NCBI RefSeq assembly: GCF_001428545.1
Contig: NZ_LMHZ01000007.1
Span: 1 to 64,000, forward strand
From: Noviherbaspirillum sp. Root189
Lineage (GTDB): Bacteria > Pseudomonadota > Gammaproteobacteria > Burkholderiales > Burkholderiaceae_D
Direction: 5' to 3'
DNA: 64,000 nt
The position numbers and the translations under genes are program-made. The notes beneath the pieces are model-generated. The model saw only the letters and a list, made by a program, of their open reading frames with translations. It was not told the DNA's origin and did not search any database. Of the stretch, positions 38,212-48,359 are shown piece after piece (the first letter of the stretch is position 1; each line of letters opens with the position of its first letter).

Positions 38212-40379
38212 AAGTAGCAAAAATACACCCTGATGGCTTGAGCGGCTTTGCCCGCGGCGCGTTGAAACAGTGTGCACTCCTGGTCATCGCCGTCCATGCG
38301 AGCCTCGCGTTTGCTCAGGAAAACGCCATCGAATCGATCAATGCAAACCAGCAAGGGTCGAATGTGATCGTCAAGGTCACGCTCAAGAATCCGCTGACAA
38401 AACCGCCGATTGGCTTTTCGATTACCAGTCCGTCGCGCATTGCGCTCGACTTTGCCGGCACCGCGAATGCCACCGGCAAGTCGACGCAGGACATCGGGCT
38501 TGGCGACGTGCGTAACGTCTCGGTTGTCCAGGCTGGCGAACGTTCTCGCCTGGTGTTTAATCTCTTGCGTCCGCTGAACTACGCGACAGCCGTGGAAGGC
38601 AATACGGTCGTTGTCACGATTGACGGATCAGGCGGCATCGCCACACCGGTCAGCGCTTCCGGCACACCGGTCGCCCGTACCGCTACTGCCGCAGTCGGCA
38701 AACAGGCGCTGAAGGATATCGATTTCCGTCGCGGCGCCAACGGCGAAGGACGCGTTGTCATTGACTTGCCGGGCAACCAGGTGGGTGTCGACGTGCGCCA
38801 GCAAGGTCAATCCATCATTGTCGATTTCCAGAAGGCGAACCTTCCGGAAGTCTTGCGGCGTCGCCTCGATGTAGCCGACTTCGGTACGCCGGTACAGACC
38901 ATCACGACCACGCCGCAAGGTGAAAATGTTCGGATGGTGATCGAGCCCAAGGGTTTGTGGGAGCACAGCGCCTACCAGAGCGATACTCAGCTTGTGGTTG
39001 AGGTCAAGCCGATCAAGGAAGACCCGAACAAACTGGTGCAGGGTACGCAAGGTTACCGTGGTGAGCGCCTGTCGCTGAATTTCCAGAACGTCGAAGTGCG
39101 CGCGGTGCTGCAAGTGATCGCCGACTTTACAGGCCTGAACATCATCACCAGCGATACCGTGAGCGGCAACCTGACGCTACGCCTGAAGGATGTACCCTGG
39201 GATCAGGCGCTCGACATCGTGATGCAGGCCAAAGGTCTCGATATGCGCAAGAACGGTTCGGTGCTGTGGATCGCGCCAAAGGACGAATTGCTGACCAAGG
39301 AAAAGCTCGAGCTTGAACAGAAAGCCCAGATCGCCGATCTGGAGCCGCTGAAGACCGAGACCTTCCAGCTCAATTATCAAAAGGCGGAATCGTTCAAGGT
39401 GGTCTTCGGCATCGACAGCGGGGCTGACGCCAAGAAGACTATCCTGTCGAAGCGCGGCAGTGCCGTCATCGATCCGCGCACCAATCAGTTGTTTGTGACG
39501 GATATTCCTTCCAAACTGGAAGAGATTCGCAAGCTGGTGCAAAAGACCGACGTCGCGTCCAAACAAGTGCTGATCGAAGCACGCATCGTTGAAGCGGACG
39601 ACAAGTTCAGCCGCAACCTGGGCGCGAAGCTGGGATTTTCCGATCTGCGCGGTATTCGTGGCGGCGATACGGGTTACCAGTTGTCCGGCAATACCCGGGC
39701 CTCACTGACAGGCAATTATCTGGGCGTTGGCGAGCAGACCGGGCAAGCTGTCATTACCGATCAAAGTTATATCCCGAATACGCAGTTCGTCAACCTGCCG
39801 GCTGCCGGCATCAACGGCGCCAATCCAGGCAGCCTCGCGATCAGTCTTTTCTCGGCTGCTGCAAACCGGTTCCTGAATCTTGAACTGTCCGCATTGGAGG
39901 CCGATGGCAAAGGAAAGATTATTTCCAGCCCGCGCGTTGTCACAGCAGACCAGCTCAAGGCGCTGATCGAGCAGGGTACCGAGTTGCCGTATCAGGTCGC
40001 CACGTCGAGCGGCGCAACATCGATCGCGTTCCGCAAGGCCAACCTCAAGCTTGAAGTCACACCGCAAATTACGCCGGATGGAAATATCATCCTCGACGTC
40101 GACGTCAACAAGGACAGCGTCGGGGTCGAGACGCGCTCCGGCTTTGCCATCGATACCAAGCACGTCAAGACACAGGTACTGGTCGAGAATGGCGGCACGG
40201 TGGTGTTGGGCGGTATTTTCCAGCAGGTTGAACGCAACACCGACACCAAGGTGCCATTGTTCGGTGATATTCCTGTCGTCGGTAACCTGTTCAAGAGTAC
40301 CGCAAGGACAAGCGACAAGACGGAACTGCTTATTTTCATCACGCCCAAGGTCGTCGCAGAACGCATCTCGGGACGCTAA
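38208..40379 (+). CDS. pilQ: Type IV pilus secretin PilQ
   Basis: A 723-residue outer-membrane secretin that lets the pilus through. Signal peptide to about residue 36 (SLAFA/QEN), two AMIN-type repeats that bind peptidoglycan (about 40-140 and 165-240), secretin N0/N1 domains (NVEVRAVLQVIADFTGLNIITSD), and the C-terminal secretin barrel with VPLFGDIPVVGNLFKS. Complete and of normal length. Confidence 0.97.
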   Translation: MKVAKIHPDGLSGFARGALKQCALLVIAVHASLAFAQENAIESINANQQGSNVIVKVTLKNPLTKPPIGFSITSPSRIALDFAGTANATGKSTQDIGLGDVRNVSVVQAGERSRLVFNLLRPLNYATAVEGNTVVVTIDGSGGIATPVSASGTPVARTATAAVGKQALKDIDFRRGANGEGRVVIDLPGNQVGVDVRQQGQSIIVDFQKANLPEVLRRRLDVADFGTPVQTITTTPQGENVRMVIEPKGLWEHSAYQSDTQLVVEVKPIKEDPNKLVQGTQGYRGERLSLNFQNVEVRAVLQVIADFTGLNIITSDTVSGNLTLRLKDVPWDQALDIVMQAKGLDMRKNGSVLWIAPKDELLTKEKLELEQKAQIADLEPLKTETFQLNYQKAESFKVVFGIDSGADAKKTILSKRGSAVIDPRTNQLFVTDIPSKLEEIRKLVQKTDVASKQVLIEARIVEADDKFSRNLGAKLGFSDLRGIRGGDTGYQLSGNTRASLTGNYLGVGEQTGQAVITDQSYIPNTQFVNLPAAGINGANPGSLAISLFSAAANRFLNLELSALEADGKGKIISSPRVVTADQLKALIEQGTELPYQVATSSGATSIAFRKANLKLEVTPQITPDGNIILDVDVNKDSVGVETRSGFAIDTKHVKTQVLVENGGTVVLGGIFQQVERNTDTKVPLFGDIPVVGNLFKSTARTSDKTELLIFITPKVVAERISGR

Positions 40380-40417
40380 TTATTAAAAACAGAACAGGGA
40401 AGAACATGGGAGTCACA

Positions 40418-41980
40418 ATGAAGAACCACTTCATCAAGTATGTCATGCTGATGTTGTACGGCATTTGTACGACATTGCTGGTCGCCTGCGGCGGCGGCGG
40501 CGGATCGCCGGGCAACACCGGCTTTGGCGGCGGCGGTGGCGGCACCGCCGGCGGAACAGGTTCCTCCACGACGACCGGCAAGATCGTGGTCGTGCTGACC
40601 GACAGTGCTGGCGCCGCCAGCAACTCGGTGACCGGTTCCAATGCGCTGACCGCCAAGGCAACCGTGACAACGGACACCGGCGCCCCGGTCAAGAATACGA
40701 TGGTCACGTTTACCGTCAGCAGCACCATTGCGGTCTTGTCACCGGGAACCGGCACTGCGCTGACCGACGACAATGGCATTGCACAAATCAGTATCAAGGC
40801 CTCAGGCAGCGGCACCGGTGCTGCAGAAGTGACTGCCAAGGCAACGGTCGGAGCGGCGGAAGTGAGCGCCAAAGCAGCATTCTCGGTCGGCGCCTCGGCA
40901 ACGGCGACACCGACAGCCATGAACTTTGTCGCAGCGGTGCCGACTGATAACTCGATCGTTATCCAGGGTTCGGGCGGCAGCGGCCGTACCGAAGTCGCTT
41001 TGCTGACGTTTAAGGTCGTGGATAGCTCCAATAGCGGCGTACCGAACGTTGCCGTCAATTTCGCAACGCAAAGCAGCAATCCGGTAAGCCTGGTTGCCTC
41101 CTCCGGCAAAACCGACATCAGTGGCAATGTGACCGTTGCGGTGAATTCCGGGACCCAGCCGACGACCGTTCGTGTTATCGCAACTGTTCAAGGCACAGCG
41201 ATCAGCGCAATTTCGGATACGGTAACCGTAACTACAGGCCAGCCGACGCAGGCAGCGTTCTCGCTCAGCCTGCAAAAGTATTACGTCGAAGGCTGGGCGC
41301 ATGACAATACTCAAAATACGGTCACCGTACTGCTTGCCGATGCGTTTGGCGCAGCGGTGGCTAACGGCACGCAAGTGGTCTTTACTACCGACAGCGGTGC
41401 CATCGTCGGTGATGGCGGTGCACGCTGCCTTACTACAAACGGCGGATGTACCGTTACATGGCGCAGCCAGAATCCGAGGACAAGCAACGGTGTCGTAACG
41501 GTTGTTGCAACGGCAACGAACGGAACGGCCAACCTGTCGACCAGCAAACGATTCTTTAACAGCGGCTCGGCTGCAAACGTCTATCAGGTCTCACCAGGTT
41601 CCAAGCAAGGCGCGTCTACACGCACCGGTGCTGCAAATGCTGGCGTGAATCTCAACTTTGCAGCCAGCTGCGATCCGCAAACGATCGTTGTGGAAATCGT
41701 GGATGAGAACGGCAACCCGATGCCTGAAGGAACTACCATCGCCGGTGCTGACGCCAAGAACGCCGGCCTGACCGCATTCCCGTCCACGGTCTTGCTGGGC
41801 AGCGTTCCAATTGAATCCGCCACACGCGGAACCGTGCATAATGTCACCGTTACGCCGGCGGGCTGTGAGGTTGCTGGGACAAAGTCGAAGACCGGCTCAA
41901 TCCTGATCAACGTTCAGACCCCTCTTGGCGGATCGACCGCTGCATTCCTGATCAACCTCGGTACATTTGCCGGAAACTGA
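40418..41980 (+). CDS. Large lipoprotein with bacterial Ig-like (Big_1-type) domains
   Basis: A protein of about 520 residues. The signal peptide ends in lipobox LVAC (residue about 24) followed by a glycine-rich linker. At least two or three Ig-like repeats of the invasin/Big_1 type follow, with features such as [44 protein letters not shown] and [19 protein letters not shown]. The last 110 residues are different and have two cysteines. It is transcribed with pilMNOPQ and lies before aroK, where many relatives have nothing. A role in surface or pilus-linked adhesion is an inference. Start may also be the ATG at 40406. Confidence 0.8.
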   Translation: MKNHFIKYVMLMLYGICTTLLVACGGGGGSPGNTGFGGGGGGTAGGTGSSTTTGKIVVVLTDSAGAASNSVTGSNALTAKATVTTDTGAPVKNTMVTFTVSSTIAVLSPGTGTALTDDNGIAQISIKASGSGTGAAEVTAKATVGAAEVSAKAAFSVGASATATPTAMNFVAAVPTDNSIVIQGSGGSGRTEVALLTFKVVDSSNSGVPNVAVNFATQSSNPVSLVASSGKTDISGNVTVAVNSGTQPTTVRVIATVQGTAISAISDTVTVTTGQPTQAAFSLSLQKYYVEGWAHDNTQNTVTVLLADAFGAAVANGTQVVFTTDSGAIVGDGGARCLTTNGGCTVTWRSQNPRTSNGVVTVVATATNGTANLSTSKRFFNSGSAANVYQVSPGSKQGASTRTGAANAGVNLNFAASCDPQTIVVEIVDENGNPMPEGTTIAGADAKNAGLTAFPSTVLLGSVPIESATRGTVHNVTVTPAGCEVAGTKSKTGSILINVQTPLGGSTAAFLINLGTFAGN

Positions 41981-41990
41981 TCAATGGCTG

Positions 41991-42015
41991 CCCGGGTCGG
42001 TTCGCACCGGCCCGG
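41991..42015 (+). repeat. GC-rich inverted repeat before aroK
   Basis: CCCGG (41991-41995) and CCGGG (42011-42015 region), with inner CGGT/ACCG, form a hairpin 11 bases after the lipoprotein gene stop. There is no T-run. TATATT at 42022-42027 just after it could be a -10 for aroK, without a clear -35. Confidence 0.35.
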
Positions 42016-42039
42016 GTAAGCTATATTGCAAATGACTTA

Positions 42040-42666
42040 ATGCGAAGAAACATTTTTTTAGTTGGGCTCATGGGGGCAGGCAAGACAACAGTCGGCCGCG
42101 CCCTGGCCAGACGACTCAACAAGCGGTTCATCGATTCGGACCATGAGATAGAGGCGCGTACCGGCGCCTCTATTCCTTTGATCTTCGAAATCGAGGGCGA
42201 GGCCAGTTTTCGCCATCGCGAGTCCGACGTCATCCGCGACCTCACGGCACTCGAGGGCATCGTCCTGGCAACCGGGGGCGGTGCCGTCCTGACGCCGGAA
42301 AACCGTGAATATCTGAAGTCCCGCGGCACGGTGATCTACCTGCGTGCCAGCGTCAACAGCATCCTGCAACGTACCAGCCACGACAAGAACCGTCCTTTGC
42401 TACGGACCGCCGACCCCAAGGCGAAGATCGAGCAACTGGCGCGTGAACGTGAACCTTTGTACCTCGAACTTGCGGACTTCGTAGTGGAAACCGGGCGTCC
42501 TAACGTACAATCTCTTGTACAAACGATCATTGCCCAGCTTGAACTGGCCGAGAAGGCACAGTCGGAACAACCGAATCAATCGGCTGAGCCAACTGAACCA
42601 ACTGAGCCAACTGAGCCGGCCCAGTCCGCTCAATCGAGCGATGCGCAACCGGATTCACCCACTTAA
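42040..42666 (+). CDS. aroK: Shikimate kinase with acidic, repeat-containing C-terminal tail
   Basis: A 208-residue protein. The kinase part (to about 170) has Walker [10 protein letters not shown] (residues 9-17), the shikimate-binding DHEIE and GGGAV. It phosphorylates shikimate in the aromatic pathway, one step after the pathway segment started by aroB. The last 38 residues are an E-, P-, T-, Q- and S-rich tail with EPT repeats, coded by a 9-base tandem repeat at 42586-42612. Other shikimate kinases end near residue 175, so the tail is an addition. No strong ribosome binding site precedes the ATG. Confidence 0.95.
   Translation: MRRNIFLVGLMGAGKTTVGRALARRLNKRFIDSDHEIEARTGASIPLIFEIEGEASFRHRESDVIRDLTALEGIVLATGGGAVLTPENREYLKSRGTVIYLRASVNSILQRTSHDKNRPLLRTADPKAKIEQLAREREPLYLELADFVVETGRPNVQSLVQTIIAQLELAEKAQSEQPNQSAEPTEPTEPTEPAQSAQSSDAQPDSPT
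42586..42617 (+). repeat. Nine-base tandem repeat in aroK
   Basis: Units GAGCCAACT, GAACCAACT and GAGCCAACT (42586-42612), then a partial GAGCC. It encodes [11 protein letters not shown] and is close enough to slippage size for copy-number change without breaking frame. Confidence 0.85.
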
Positions 42667-42676
42667 TATTTTTGCC

Positions 42677-43777
42677 ATGATGCAGCCTGCTTCGCCGATT
42701 ACCCTGGAAGTCGATCTGGGTGACCGCAGTTATCCGATCACCATCGGCCATGACCTCCTTTCCGATACCGGCCTGGTCGGCCGCCATGTGGCGGGCAAGC
42801 GGGTTGCCGTCGTCACCAACACGATCGTTGCGCCCTTGTACCTTGAGCGTGTGGTCAAGTCGCTCGAAGCCGCCGGAAAACTGGTGACCACGGTCATCCT
42901 GCCGGATGGCGAGGAAGAGAAAAACTGGGCAAGCCTGATGAAGGTGTTTGATGTCCTGCTGGCCGAAAGATGCGATCGCAAGACCACGCTGGTGGCGTTG
43001 GGCGGCGGCGTGATCGGTGATCTGACCGGCTTTGCCGCCGCATCCTATATGCGCGGTGTGCCGTTTATCCAGATTCCTACCACCCTCCTGTCGCAGGTGG
43101 ATTCCTCGGTTGGCGGCAAAACCGGAATCAATCATCCACTCGGCAAGAACATGATCGGCGCGTTCTACCAGCCGCAGGCCGTCATTGCCGATACTGGCAC
43201 ACTCAATACCCTGCCTGCCCGCGAATTGTCGGCAGGACTGGCGGAGGTGATCAAGCATGGCGCGATCATCGATCCGCCATTTTTCGACTGGATTGACGCC
43301 AATATCGGCAGACTGGTGGAAAAAGACCCGGCAGCGCTGGCCTATGCCATCCAGCGCTCCTGTGAAATCAAGGCCGATGTGGTGCGTCAGGATGAGCGCG
43401 AAGGCGGCTTGCGCGCAATCCTCAATTTCGGCCACACCTTTGGCCATGCGATCGAATCCGGCCTCGGCTACGGGCAGTGGTTGCATGGCGAGGCGGTGGG
43501 TTGCGGGATGGTGATGGCGGCCGACCTGTCGCAGCGCCTCGGTTTCATTGACGGCGCGACCAGGGATCGGATTGCCGCGCTGGTGAAGGCAGCCGGGTTG
43601 CCGGTGACGGCGCCTGACCTCGGCAAGGAACGCTGGCTCGATCTGATGGAAGTCGACAAGAAAAACGAAGGTGGCCAGATCAAGTTCATTCTCCTTAAAC
43701 CGATGGGCACGTCGGTCATCATGCCGGTGCCGCAGGATGCCCTGCTCGCCACGTTGCAGGCCTGTACCCGGCAATGA
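42677..43777 (+). CDS. aroB: 3-dehydroquinate synthase
   Basis: A 366-residue NAD- and metal-dependent enzyme that converts DAHP to 3-dehydroquinate, the second shikimate step. Conserved are [39 protein letters not shown] and the metal histidines in [11 protein letters not shown] and WLHGEAV. Two ATG codons (42677, 42680) are usable; a longer frame would overlap the aroK repeat tail and is rejected. It overlaps dgt by four bases. Confidence 0.98.
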   Translation: MMQPASPITLEVDLGDRSYPITIGHDLLSDTGLVGRHVAGKRVAVVTNTIVAPLYLERVVKSLEAAGKLVTTVILPDGEEEKNWASLMKVFDVLLAERCDRKTTLVALGGGVIGDLTGFAAASYMRGVPFIQIPTTLLSQVDSSVGGKTGINHPLGKNMIGAFYQPQAVIADTGTLNTLPARELSAGLAEVIKHGAIIDPPFFDWIDANIGRLVEKDPAALAYAIQRSCEIKADVVRQDEREGGLRAILNFGHTFGHAIESGLGYGQWLHGEAVGCGMVMAADLSQRLGFIDGATRDRIAALVKAAGLPVTAPDLGKERWLDLMEVDKKNEGGQIKFILLKPMGTSVIMPVPQDALLATLQACTRQ

Positions 43778-44913
43778 ACTACGAAGCCCACCTCGCACCT
43801 TATGCCGCTCGATCAGAGGCATCGCGAGGGCGGCGCTTCAGCGAGCCAGCCCCTGCGTCGCGCACCGAATTCCAGCGCGATCGTGACCGCATCATTCATT
43901 CAACCGCATTCCGGCGACTGGAATACAAGACCCAGGTTTTCGTCAATCATGAAGGCGACCTGTTCCGCACCCGTCTTACACACAGTATTGAAGTCGCGCA
44001 GATTGGGCGCTCGATCGCACGTAATTTGCGCCTGAACGAGGATCTGGTCGAAGCGATTTCACTGGCGCATGATCTCGGGCATACGCCGTTCGGCCATGCC
44101 GGACAGGACGCACTCAACGAGTGCATGCAAGCCTTTGGCGGGTTCGAACATAACCTGCAAAGCCTGCGGGTGGTAGATGAGCTGGAAGAGCATTACGGTG
44201 CCTTCAACGGTCTGAATCTGATGTTTGAAACGCGGGAGGGCGTGCTCAAGCATTGTTCATTATCCAATGCCCGCAAGCTGGGCGATATCGGCCAGCGTTT
44301 CATCGACAAGAAGCAACCGACACTGGAAGCGCAGCTCGCCAATCTTGCGGATGAGATCGCGTATAACAATCATGACATTGACGATGGCCTGCGATCAGGC
44401 CTGCTGACCACCGCGCAACTGGACGACGTGGATTTTTATGCGCGACATCGGCGCGAAGTCGAGTCCGCTTATCCGGGAATTACCGGTCGCCGCGCGATTC
44501 ATGAAACGATACGGCGGATGATCAATGCGCTCATCGTGGATCTGACCGTGGCATCGCAGGCGCGTATCGATCAAGCTGGCGTGCGGACGGTCGAGGATGT
44601 GCGCAACGCGTCAGCGCTGATGACCTTTTCGGATACGATGAACCAGGAAGCGGTGGACCTCAAACGCTTCCTGCGGTCCAATCTGTATCACCATTACCAG
44701 GTTAATCGGATGACCAGCAAGGCGCGACGCATCGTGCGCGAATTATTCAATGCCTTCATGGACGAGCCGCGCCTGCTGCCGCCGGACTACCAGGTGATAG
44801 AGGCGGGCAGGGAACAGGCGCAGGCGCGCAATGTGTCGGACTATATCGCCGGCATGACCGACCGCTATGCGATGCGGGAGCACCGGCGACTGTTTACGGT
44901 TGGTGAAATCTGA
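43774..44913 (+). CDS. dgt: Deoxyguanosinetriphosphate triphosphohydrolase-like protein
   Basis: A 379-residue HD-domain enzyme of the dGTPase family, releasing triphosphate from dNTPs. The metal site is seen in [30 protein letters not shown] and [14 protein letters not shown]. It is the third gene of the aroK-aroB-dgt unit. In many Burkholderiales gltB follows; here a palindromic element follows instead. Confidence 0.95.
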   Translation: MNYEAHLAPYAARSEASRGRRFSEPAPASRTEFQRDRDRIIHSTAFRRLEYKTQVFVNHEGDLFRTRLTHSIEVAQIGRSIARNLRLNEDLVEAISLAHDLGHTPFGHAGQDALNECMQAFGGFEHNLQSLRVVDELEEHYGAFNGLNLMFETREGVLKHCSLSNARKLGDIGQRFIDKKQPTLEAQLANLADEIAYNNHDIDDGLRSGLLTTAQLDDVDFYARHRREVESAYPGITGRRAIHETIRRMINALIVDLTVASQARIDQAGVRTVEDVRNASALMTFSDTMNQEAVDLKRFLRSNLYHHYQVNRMTSKARRIVRELFNAFMDEPRLLPPDYQVIEAGREQAQARNVSDYIAGMTDRYAMREHRRLFTVGEI

Positions 44914-44918
44914 GTCGC

Positions 44919-45037
44919 TAGAGCGGATTTCATCGTGGTGTACGGAGAATCGGGTCGACCTGGCGTGCAGGACAAGGCGCGCGAAGTGCCGTGTGGCGGG
45001 CCACACAAGCGACTACACCACGATGAAATCCGCTCTA
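44919..45037. mobile_element. Palindromic MITE-like element, perfect 24-bp inverted ends
   Basis: The left end (44919-44942) and right end (45014-45037) are perfect inverted repeats, reading TAGAGCGGATTTCATCGTGG and continuing TGTA. The outer TA on each side can be read as a TA target duplication, as made by IS630/mariner-type transposases. The 71-base centre has no gene; it holds AAGGCGC and a hairpin GTGTGG (44991-44996), loop CGGG, CCACAC (45001-45006). It lies 5 bases after dgt. No transposase is in the window. Confidence 0.72.
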
Positions 45038-45091
45038 AGTGTGTCAGCCGGAGTCTGGTGAAAAAATGTCCGGCAAATGTCCGGCGTCAGT

Positions 45092-46180
45092 TCAGGTCAA
45101 ATCCCGCAATGGATGCGCATGTGCAGGCCACGCCGGTTCAAAGAAGCGTTCCACCATGCTGTCTGACACTTCCTCGATCGAAGCGGGATGCCACTTTGGC
45201 GCGTTGTCCTTATCGATCACGACCGATCGGATCCCTTCAAGCACTTCGCCATTTTCGAAACTGCGCCGCACCATCGTGCGCTCCATGCGCAGGCAATCGG
45301 CGACGCTCATGCCGGCGCCGCGCCGCAACTGCGAAAGCGTCACACACATCATCAACGGCGAACGTTTCTGCATGACGGCCAGCGTCTTCTGCGCAAACTC
45401 GTTGTGATCACCTGCAAGCGATGCGGTAATTGCGCTTACACGATCATGCGCAAAATGCCGGTCAATCATCGCCCGTTGTGCCGCGAGTCTGCTTGAGGAA
45501 GGTTCGGCCTGCGCCCTGAATGGTGCCGCGAATGCCGTGACAGCATCGCGCACCTCTGACGAAGTCGACGCCAGCATGGTGAGCAGCGCAGGCATCTCGG
45601 CTGAAGGTACAAACACATCGGCCAGTTCCGCATACAAGGCATCCGCGGCTCCGATGATTTCGCCGGTTACGCCGAGATATGTTCCCAGTTGCCCCGGTAC
45701 ACGTGACAGGAAATAACCGCCGCCGACATCCGGAAACAAGCCGATATTCACTTCCGGCATGGCCATCTTCGTGCGCTCGGTGACAATACGTATCCGGTTC
45801 GATTCACCGCCTTGCGCGACGCCCATGCCGCCACCCATGACGATGCCATCCATCAGTGCGATATACGGCTTGGGGTAAAAGTGGATAAGGTGGTTAAGCG
45901 CATATTCCTCGGTAAAAAAATCTTCCAGCAATGCGCTACCGCGCAACGGCGTCGTGCTGCCCGCTTCATGGAAAAAACGGATATCGCCACCGGCACAAAA
46001 CGCCTTGTCGCTGCTGCTGTGAATCAGTACGGCGCGCACATTGGCGTCATTGCGCCAGGCGAGCAGCGCCGTCGTGATGGCGCGCACCATGTCGAGGGAA
46101 AGAGAGTTCAGCGCCTTGGGGCGGTCCAACGTGATGATGCCGATATGGTTGGTAATGGCGGTGCGGACAAATTCGGTCAT
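45092..46180 (-). CDS. 3-hydroxyisobutyryl-CoA hydrolase-like protein (enoyl-CoA hydratase family)
   Basis: A 362-residue crotonase-fold protein. Residues HSSSDKAFCAGGDIRF form the first oxyanion loop, and MAMPEVNIGLFPDVGGGYFLSR is typical of the hydrolase branch used in valine breakdown; the C-terminal extension (from about 240) is also that of the hydrolase rather than plain hydratase. A general enoyl-CoA hydratase cannot be excluded. It is not an obvious partner of either neighbouring operon, and repeat elements stand on both sides. Confidence 0.85.
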   Translation of the reverse strand: MTEFVRTAITNHIGIITLDRPKALNSLSLDMVRAITTALLAWRNDANVRAVLIHSSSDKAFCAGGDIRFFHEAGSTTPLRGSALLEDFFTEEYALNHLIHFYPKPYIALMDGIVMGGGMGVAQGGESNRIRIVTERTKMAMPEVNIGLFPDVGGGYFLSRVPGQLGTYLGVTGEIIGAADALYAELADVFVPSAEMPALLTMLASTSSEVRDAVTAFAAPFRAQAEPSSSRLAAQRAMIDRHFAHDRVSAITASLAGDHNEFAQKTLAVMQKRSPLMMCVTLSQLRRGAGMSVADCLRMERTMVRRSFENGEVLEGIRSVVIDKDNAPKWHPASIEEVSDSMVERFFEPAWPAHAHPLRDLT

Positions 46181-46280
46181 GGGGATGAAAGCGGAGAGCC
46201 GTGAATGGAAACGGTTTATTTTATCGACTATGCGGGGAAGTCGTCAGTCGCTGCGCCGACAGTCGGTTCAGCAGCATGCG

Positions 46281-46335
46281 GAAAAAGCCGCGATGTCATG
46301 TTGCGCGATGGGTAGGGATGGGTAGGGATTGGTAC
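46281..46335. mobile_element. Truncated right end of the 60427-60598 type element
   Basis: GAAAAAGCCGCGATGTCATG followed by TTGCGCGATGGG matches 60554-60585 (about 80% by eye), and both end GGGATTGGTA. A 10-base duplication (GGGTAGGGAT) is present in this copy only. No left end is found upstream. It lies between the hydrolase gene and hpf. Confidence 0.55.
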
Positions 46336-46350
46336 AAAGCCGCAGAAATC

Positions 46351-46374
46351 AAAAAGGGCGCCTCTGGCGCCCTT
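46351..46374 (-). terminator. Terminator of hpf (reverse strand)
   Basis: GGGCGCC (46356-46362) and GGCGCCC (46366-46372) with A/T extensions; on the reverse strand the stem runs into TTTTT. It lies 30 bases after the hpf stop and ends the lpt-rpoN-hpf unit. Confidence 0.82.
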
Positions 46375-46403
46375 CATTGCGTTACCGGATTATCCGGCGT
46401 GGA

Positions 46404-46757
46404 TCAACTCTCTTCAGTGGTCGATGCTTCTGGCATGCGTTTTATCGCTTCACACTGGTGATCCTGCATTTTTGCCTTGTATTTGAGTACCTGGCGATCC
46501 AGCTTGTCGATCAGCGTATCAATTGCCGCGTACAGGTCCTGGGCAAAACTTTCCACATGAATGACGTTACCTCTCAAGCGCAGATTGACTTCGGCACGTT
46601 GCCGCTTATCTTTTTCAGAGGGCTTCTCAACCCCGAGGATGACTGCAATATCAATGACATGATCGAAATGTCGAATAATCCTGTCCAGTTTGTTTTGAAC
46701 ATATTCGCGAATGGCAGGTGTTAATTCCAGATGATGTCCACTGATTATGAGGTTCAT
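46404..46757 (-). CDS. hpf: Ribosome hibernation promoting factor, short form
   Basis: A 117-residue protein of the HPF/YfiA family that parks inactive 70S ribosomes. MNLIISGHHLELTPAIREYVQ and the basic HVESFAQDLYAAIDTLIDKLDRQVLKYK are conserved. It follows rpoN by about 100 bases and is preceded by AGGAG. In many relatives ptsN comes next; here there is a terminator and a repeat fragment. Confidence 0.96.
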   Translation of the reverse strand: MNLIISGHHLELTPAIREYVQNKLDRIIRHFDHVIDIAVILGVEKPSEKDKRQRAEVNLRLRGNVIHVESFAQDLYAAIDTLIDKLDRQVLKYKAKMQDHQCEAIKRMPEASTTEES

Positions 46758-46860
46758 ACAGCGCTCCTATGGCTGGCGTCGCTGGCGGTTCGCAAACGTG
46801 CCCCGAAAAGCGTAGTCAGGTGAGCCACGCTGGAACACAGCAACATCACTACAACAAAGA

Positions 46861-48342
46861 CTACAGGGATTTGCGCAGATTGACTGGAGGGATTTTCAGG
46901 GCTTCGCGGTACTTCGCGACAGTACGTCGTGCTACGACCATGCCCTGTTCCCCCAACATATCTGCAATTTTGCTGTCAGAAAAAGGATTCTTGGGGTCTT
47001 CTGCTCCTATCAATTGTTTGATGAGGGCGCGGATCGCGGTTGAAGAAGCTTCCCCCCCTGCTTCTGTCGCGACATGGCTACCGAAGAAGTACTTCAACTC
47101 AAACATGCCGTGGGGGGTCAGCATGTACTTTTGAGTTGTTACCCGAGAGATAGTACTCTCGTGTAAACCTAGTGTATCAGCTATTTCGCGCAAGACAAGG
47201 GGACGCATGGCTACGGCACCATGCGAGAAAAAGTTCCGCTGGCGGTCAACAATTGCCTGTGCAACACGCAGGATGGTGTCGAAGCGTTGCCGCATGTTCT
47301 TGATCAGCCATTTGGCTTCCTGCAGCTGCGACGAAAGTGATCCCTCACCTTTGTTCTGCTTGAGGATGTTGGCATACAAGGCGTTGACGCGCAGCCGGGG
47401 CATCACATCATGATTAAGCATGACTTGCCAGCCGTTCTTTGTTTTTTTTACGATCACGTCGGGGACGACATAATCCGAGGCATCCGACGCGTACAGTGCA
47501 CCGGGATGCGGATTGCATTGCTTGATCACGTACTGCGCTTCGCGCAAGTCTTCATCGTCGCAATCGAGTGCTTTCTTGAGTTTGTTGAAGTCCCGCTGAG
47601 CAAACAAGGCCAGGTAGTTTTCGACGATCTCCAGCGCGCGGCGACGTGTCACCATCGGTACCTTGGGAAAACGGCGAATCTGGATCGACAGGCATTCCGA
47701 TGCATTGCGCGCACCGACGCCGGCCGGCTCGAAACTCTGCAGCATCTTGAGCGCCACGTTGAGATCGTCGATATCGATATCGAGTTCCTCCGGCAGCCGC
47801 GCATGGATTTCTTCCAGTGGTTCGTCGAGATAACCGTTGTCGTTGAGGGCATCGATGATCAGCTCGACCAAAGCGCGGTCGCGTGGTTCGCGCACGGTCA
47901 GGCGCATCTGTTCCAGCAGATGTTCGCGCAGGGTGGTCTCGTGGGCTTCCAGCTGAGGTCGGGCGTCGTCATCTTCAGGCGCCTTGGAAGTGCGTGCGAC
48001 GTCGTCGAAGCTCCAGTCGTTGTCCGATGCACTGGAATTGTCGCCTGATTCCCCGCCTTCGAAATTGCCTTCCGCCTCGTCACGGCTGGACGTCGATGCC
48101 TCAGTCGCAGGTGCTTCGGAATTGCCGGTCGATGGCGGCGCACTGATGGCGCCGTCGGCCAACAGCCGCACCGAATGATCGAGCGGATCGTCAACACGCT
48201 CCAGCATCGGATTGTCGGAAAGGATTTGTTCCAGCTCCTGATGCAGCTCGAGCGTCGACAGCTGCAACAAGCGGATCGATTGTTGCAGCTGCGGTGTCAG
48301 CGCGAGATGTTGCGATACGCGAAGTTGGAGAGTCTGTTTCAT
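46861..48342 (-). CDS. rpoN: RNA polymerase sigma-54 factor
   Basis: A 493-residue sigma-54. The N-terminal activator-responsive region is glutamine- and leucine-rich ([30 protein letters not shown]), then an acidic linker (to about residue 125), the core-binding domain, and the C-terminal RpoN box in [16 protein letters not shown], which reads the -24 element. It could control pilus and nitrogen genes. 17 bases separate it from lptB. Confidence 0.98.
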   Translation of the reverse strand: MKQTLQLRVSQHLALTPQLQQSIRLLQLSTLELHQELEQILSDNPMLERVDDPLDHSVRLLADGAISAPPSTGNSEAPATEASTSSRDEAEGNFEGGESGDNSSASDNDWSFDDVARTSKAPEDDDARPQLEAHETTLREHLLEQMRLTVREPRDRALVELIIDALNDNGYLDEPLEEIHARLPEELDIDIDDLNVALKMLQSFEPAGVGARNASECLSIQIRRFPKVPMVTRRRALEIVENYLALFAQRDFNKLKKALDCDDEDLREAQYVIKQCNPHPGALYASDASDYVVPDVIVKKTKNGWQVMLNHDVMPRLRVNALYANILKQNKGEGSLSSQLQEAKWLIKNMRQRFDTILRVAQAIVDRQRNFFSHGAVAMRPLVLREIADTLGLHESTISRVTTQKYMLTPHGMFELKYFFGSHVATEAGGEASSTAIRALIKQLIGAEDPKNPFSDSKIADMLGEQGMVVARRTVAKYREALKIPPVNLRKSL

Positions 48343-48359
48343 GCCTGTCTGTTTCTTCC

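Noticed and set aside
42527-43822. Reverse open frame of over 400 codons opposite aroB
   Set aside because: aroB is complete and well conserved on the forward strand; the reverse product has no recognisable motif.
44919-45037. Complete insertion sequence
   Set aside because: The unit is only 119 bases and codes for nothing, so it can only be a non-autonomous element or a palindromic repeat.
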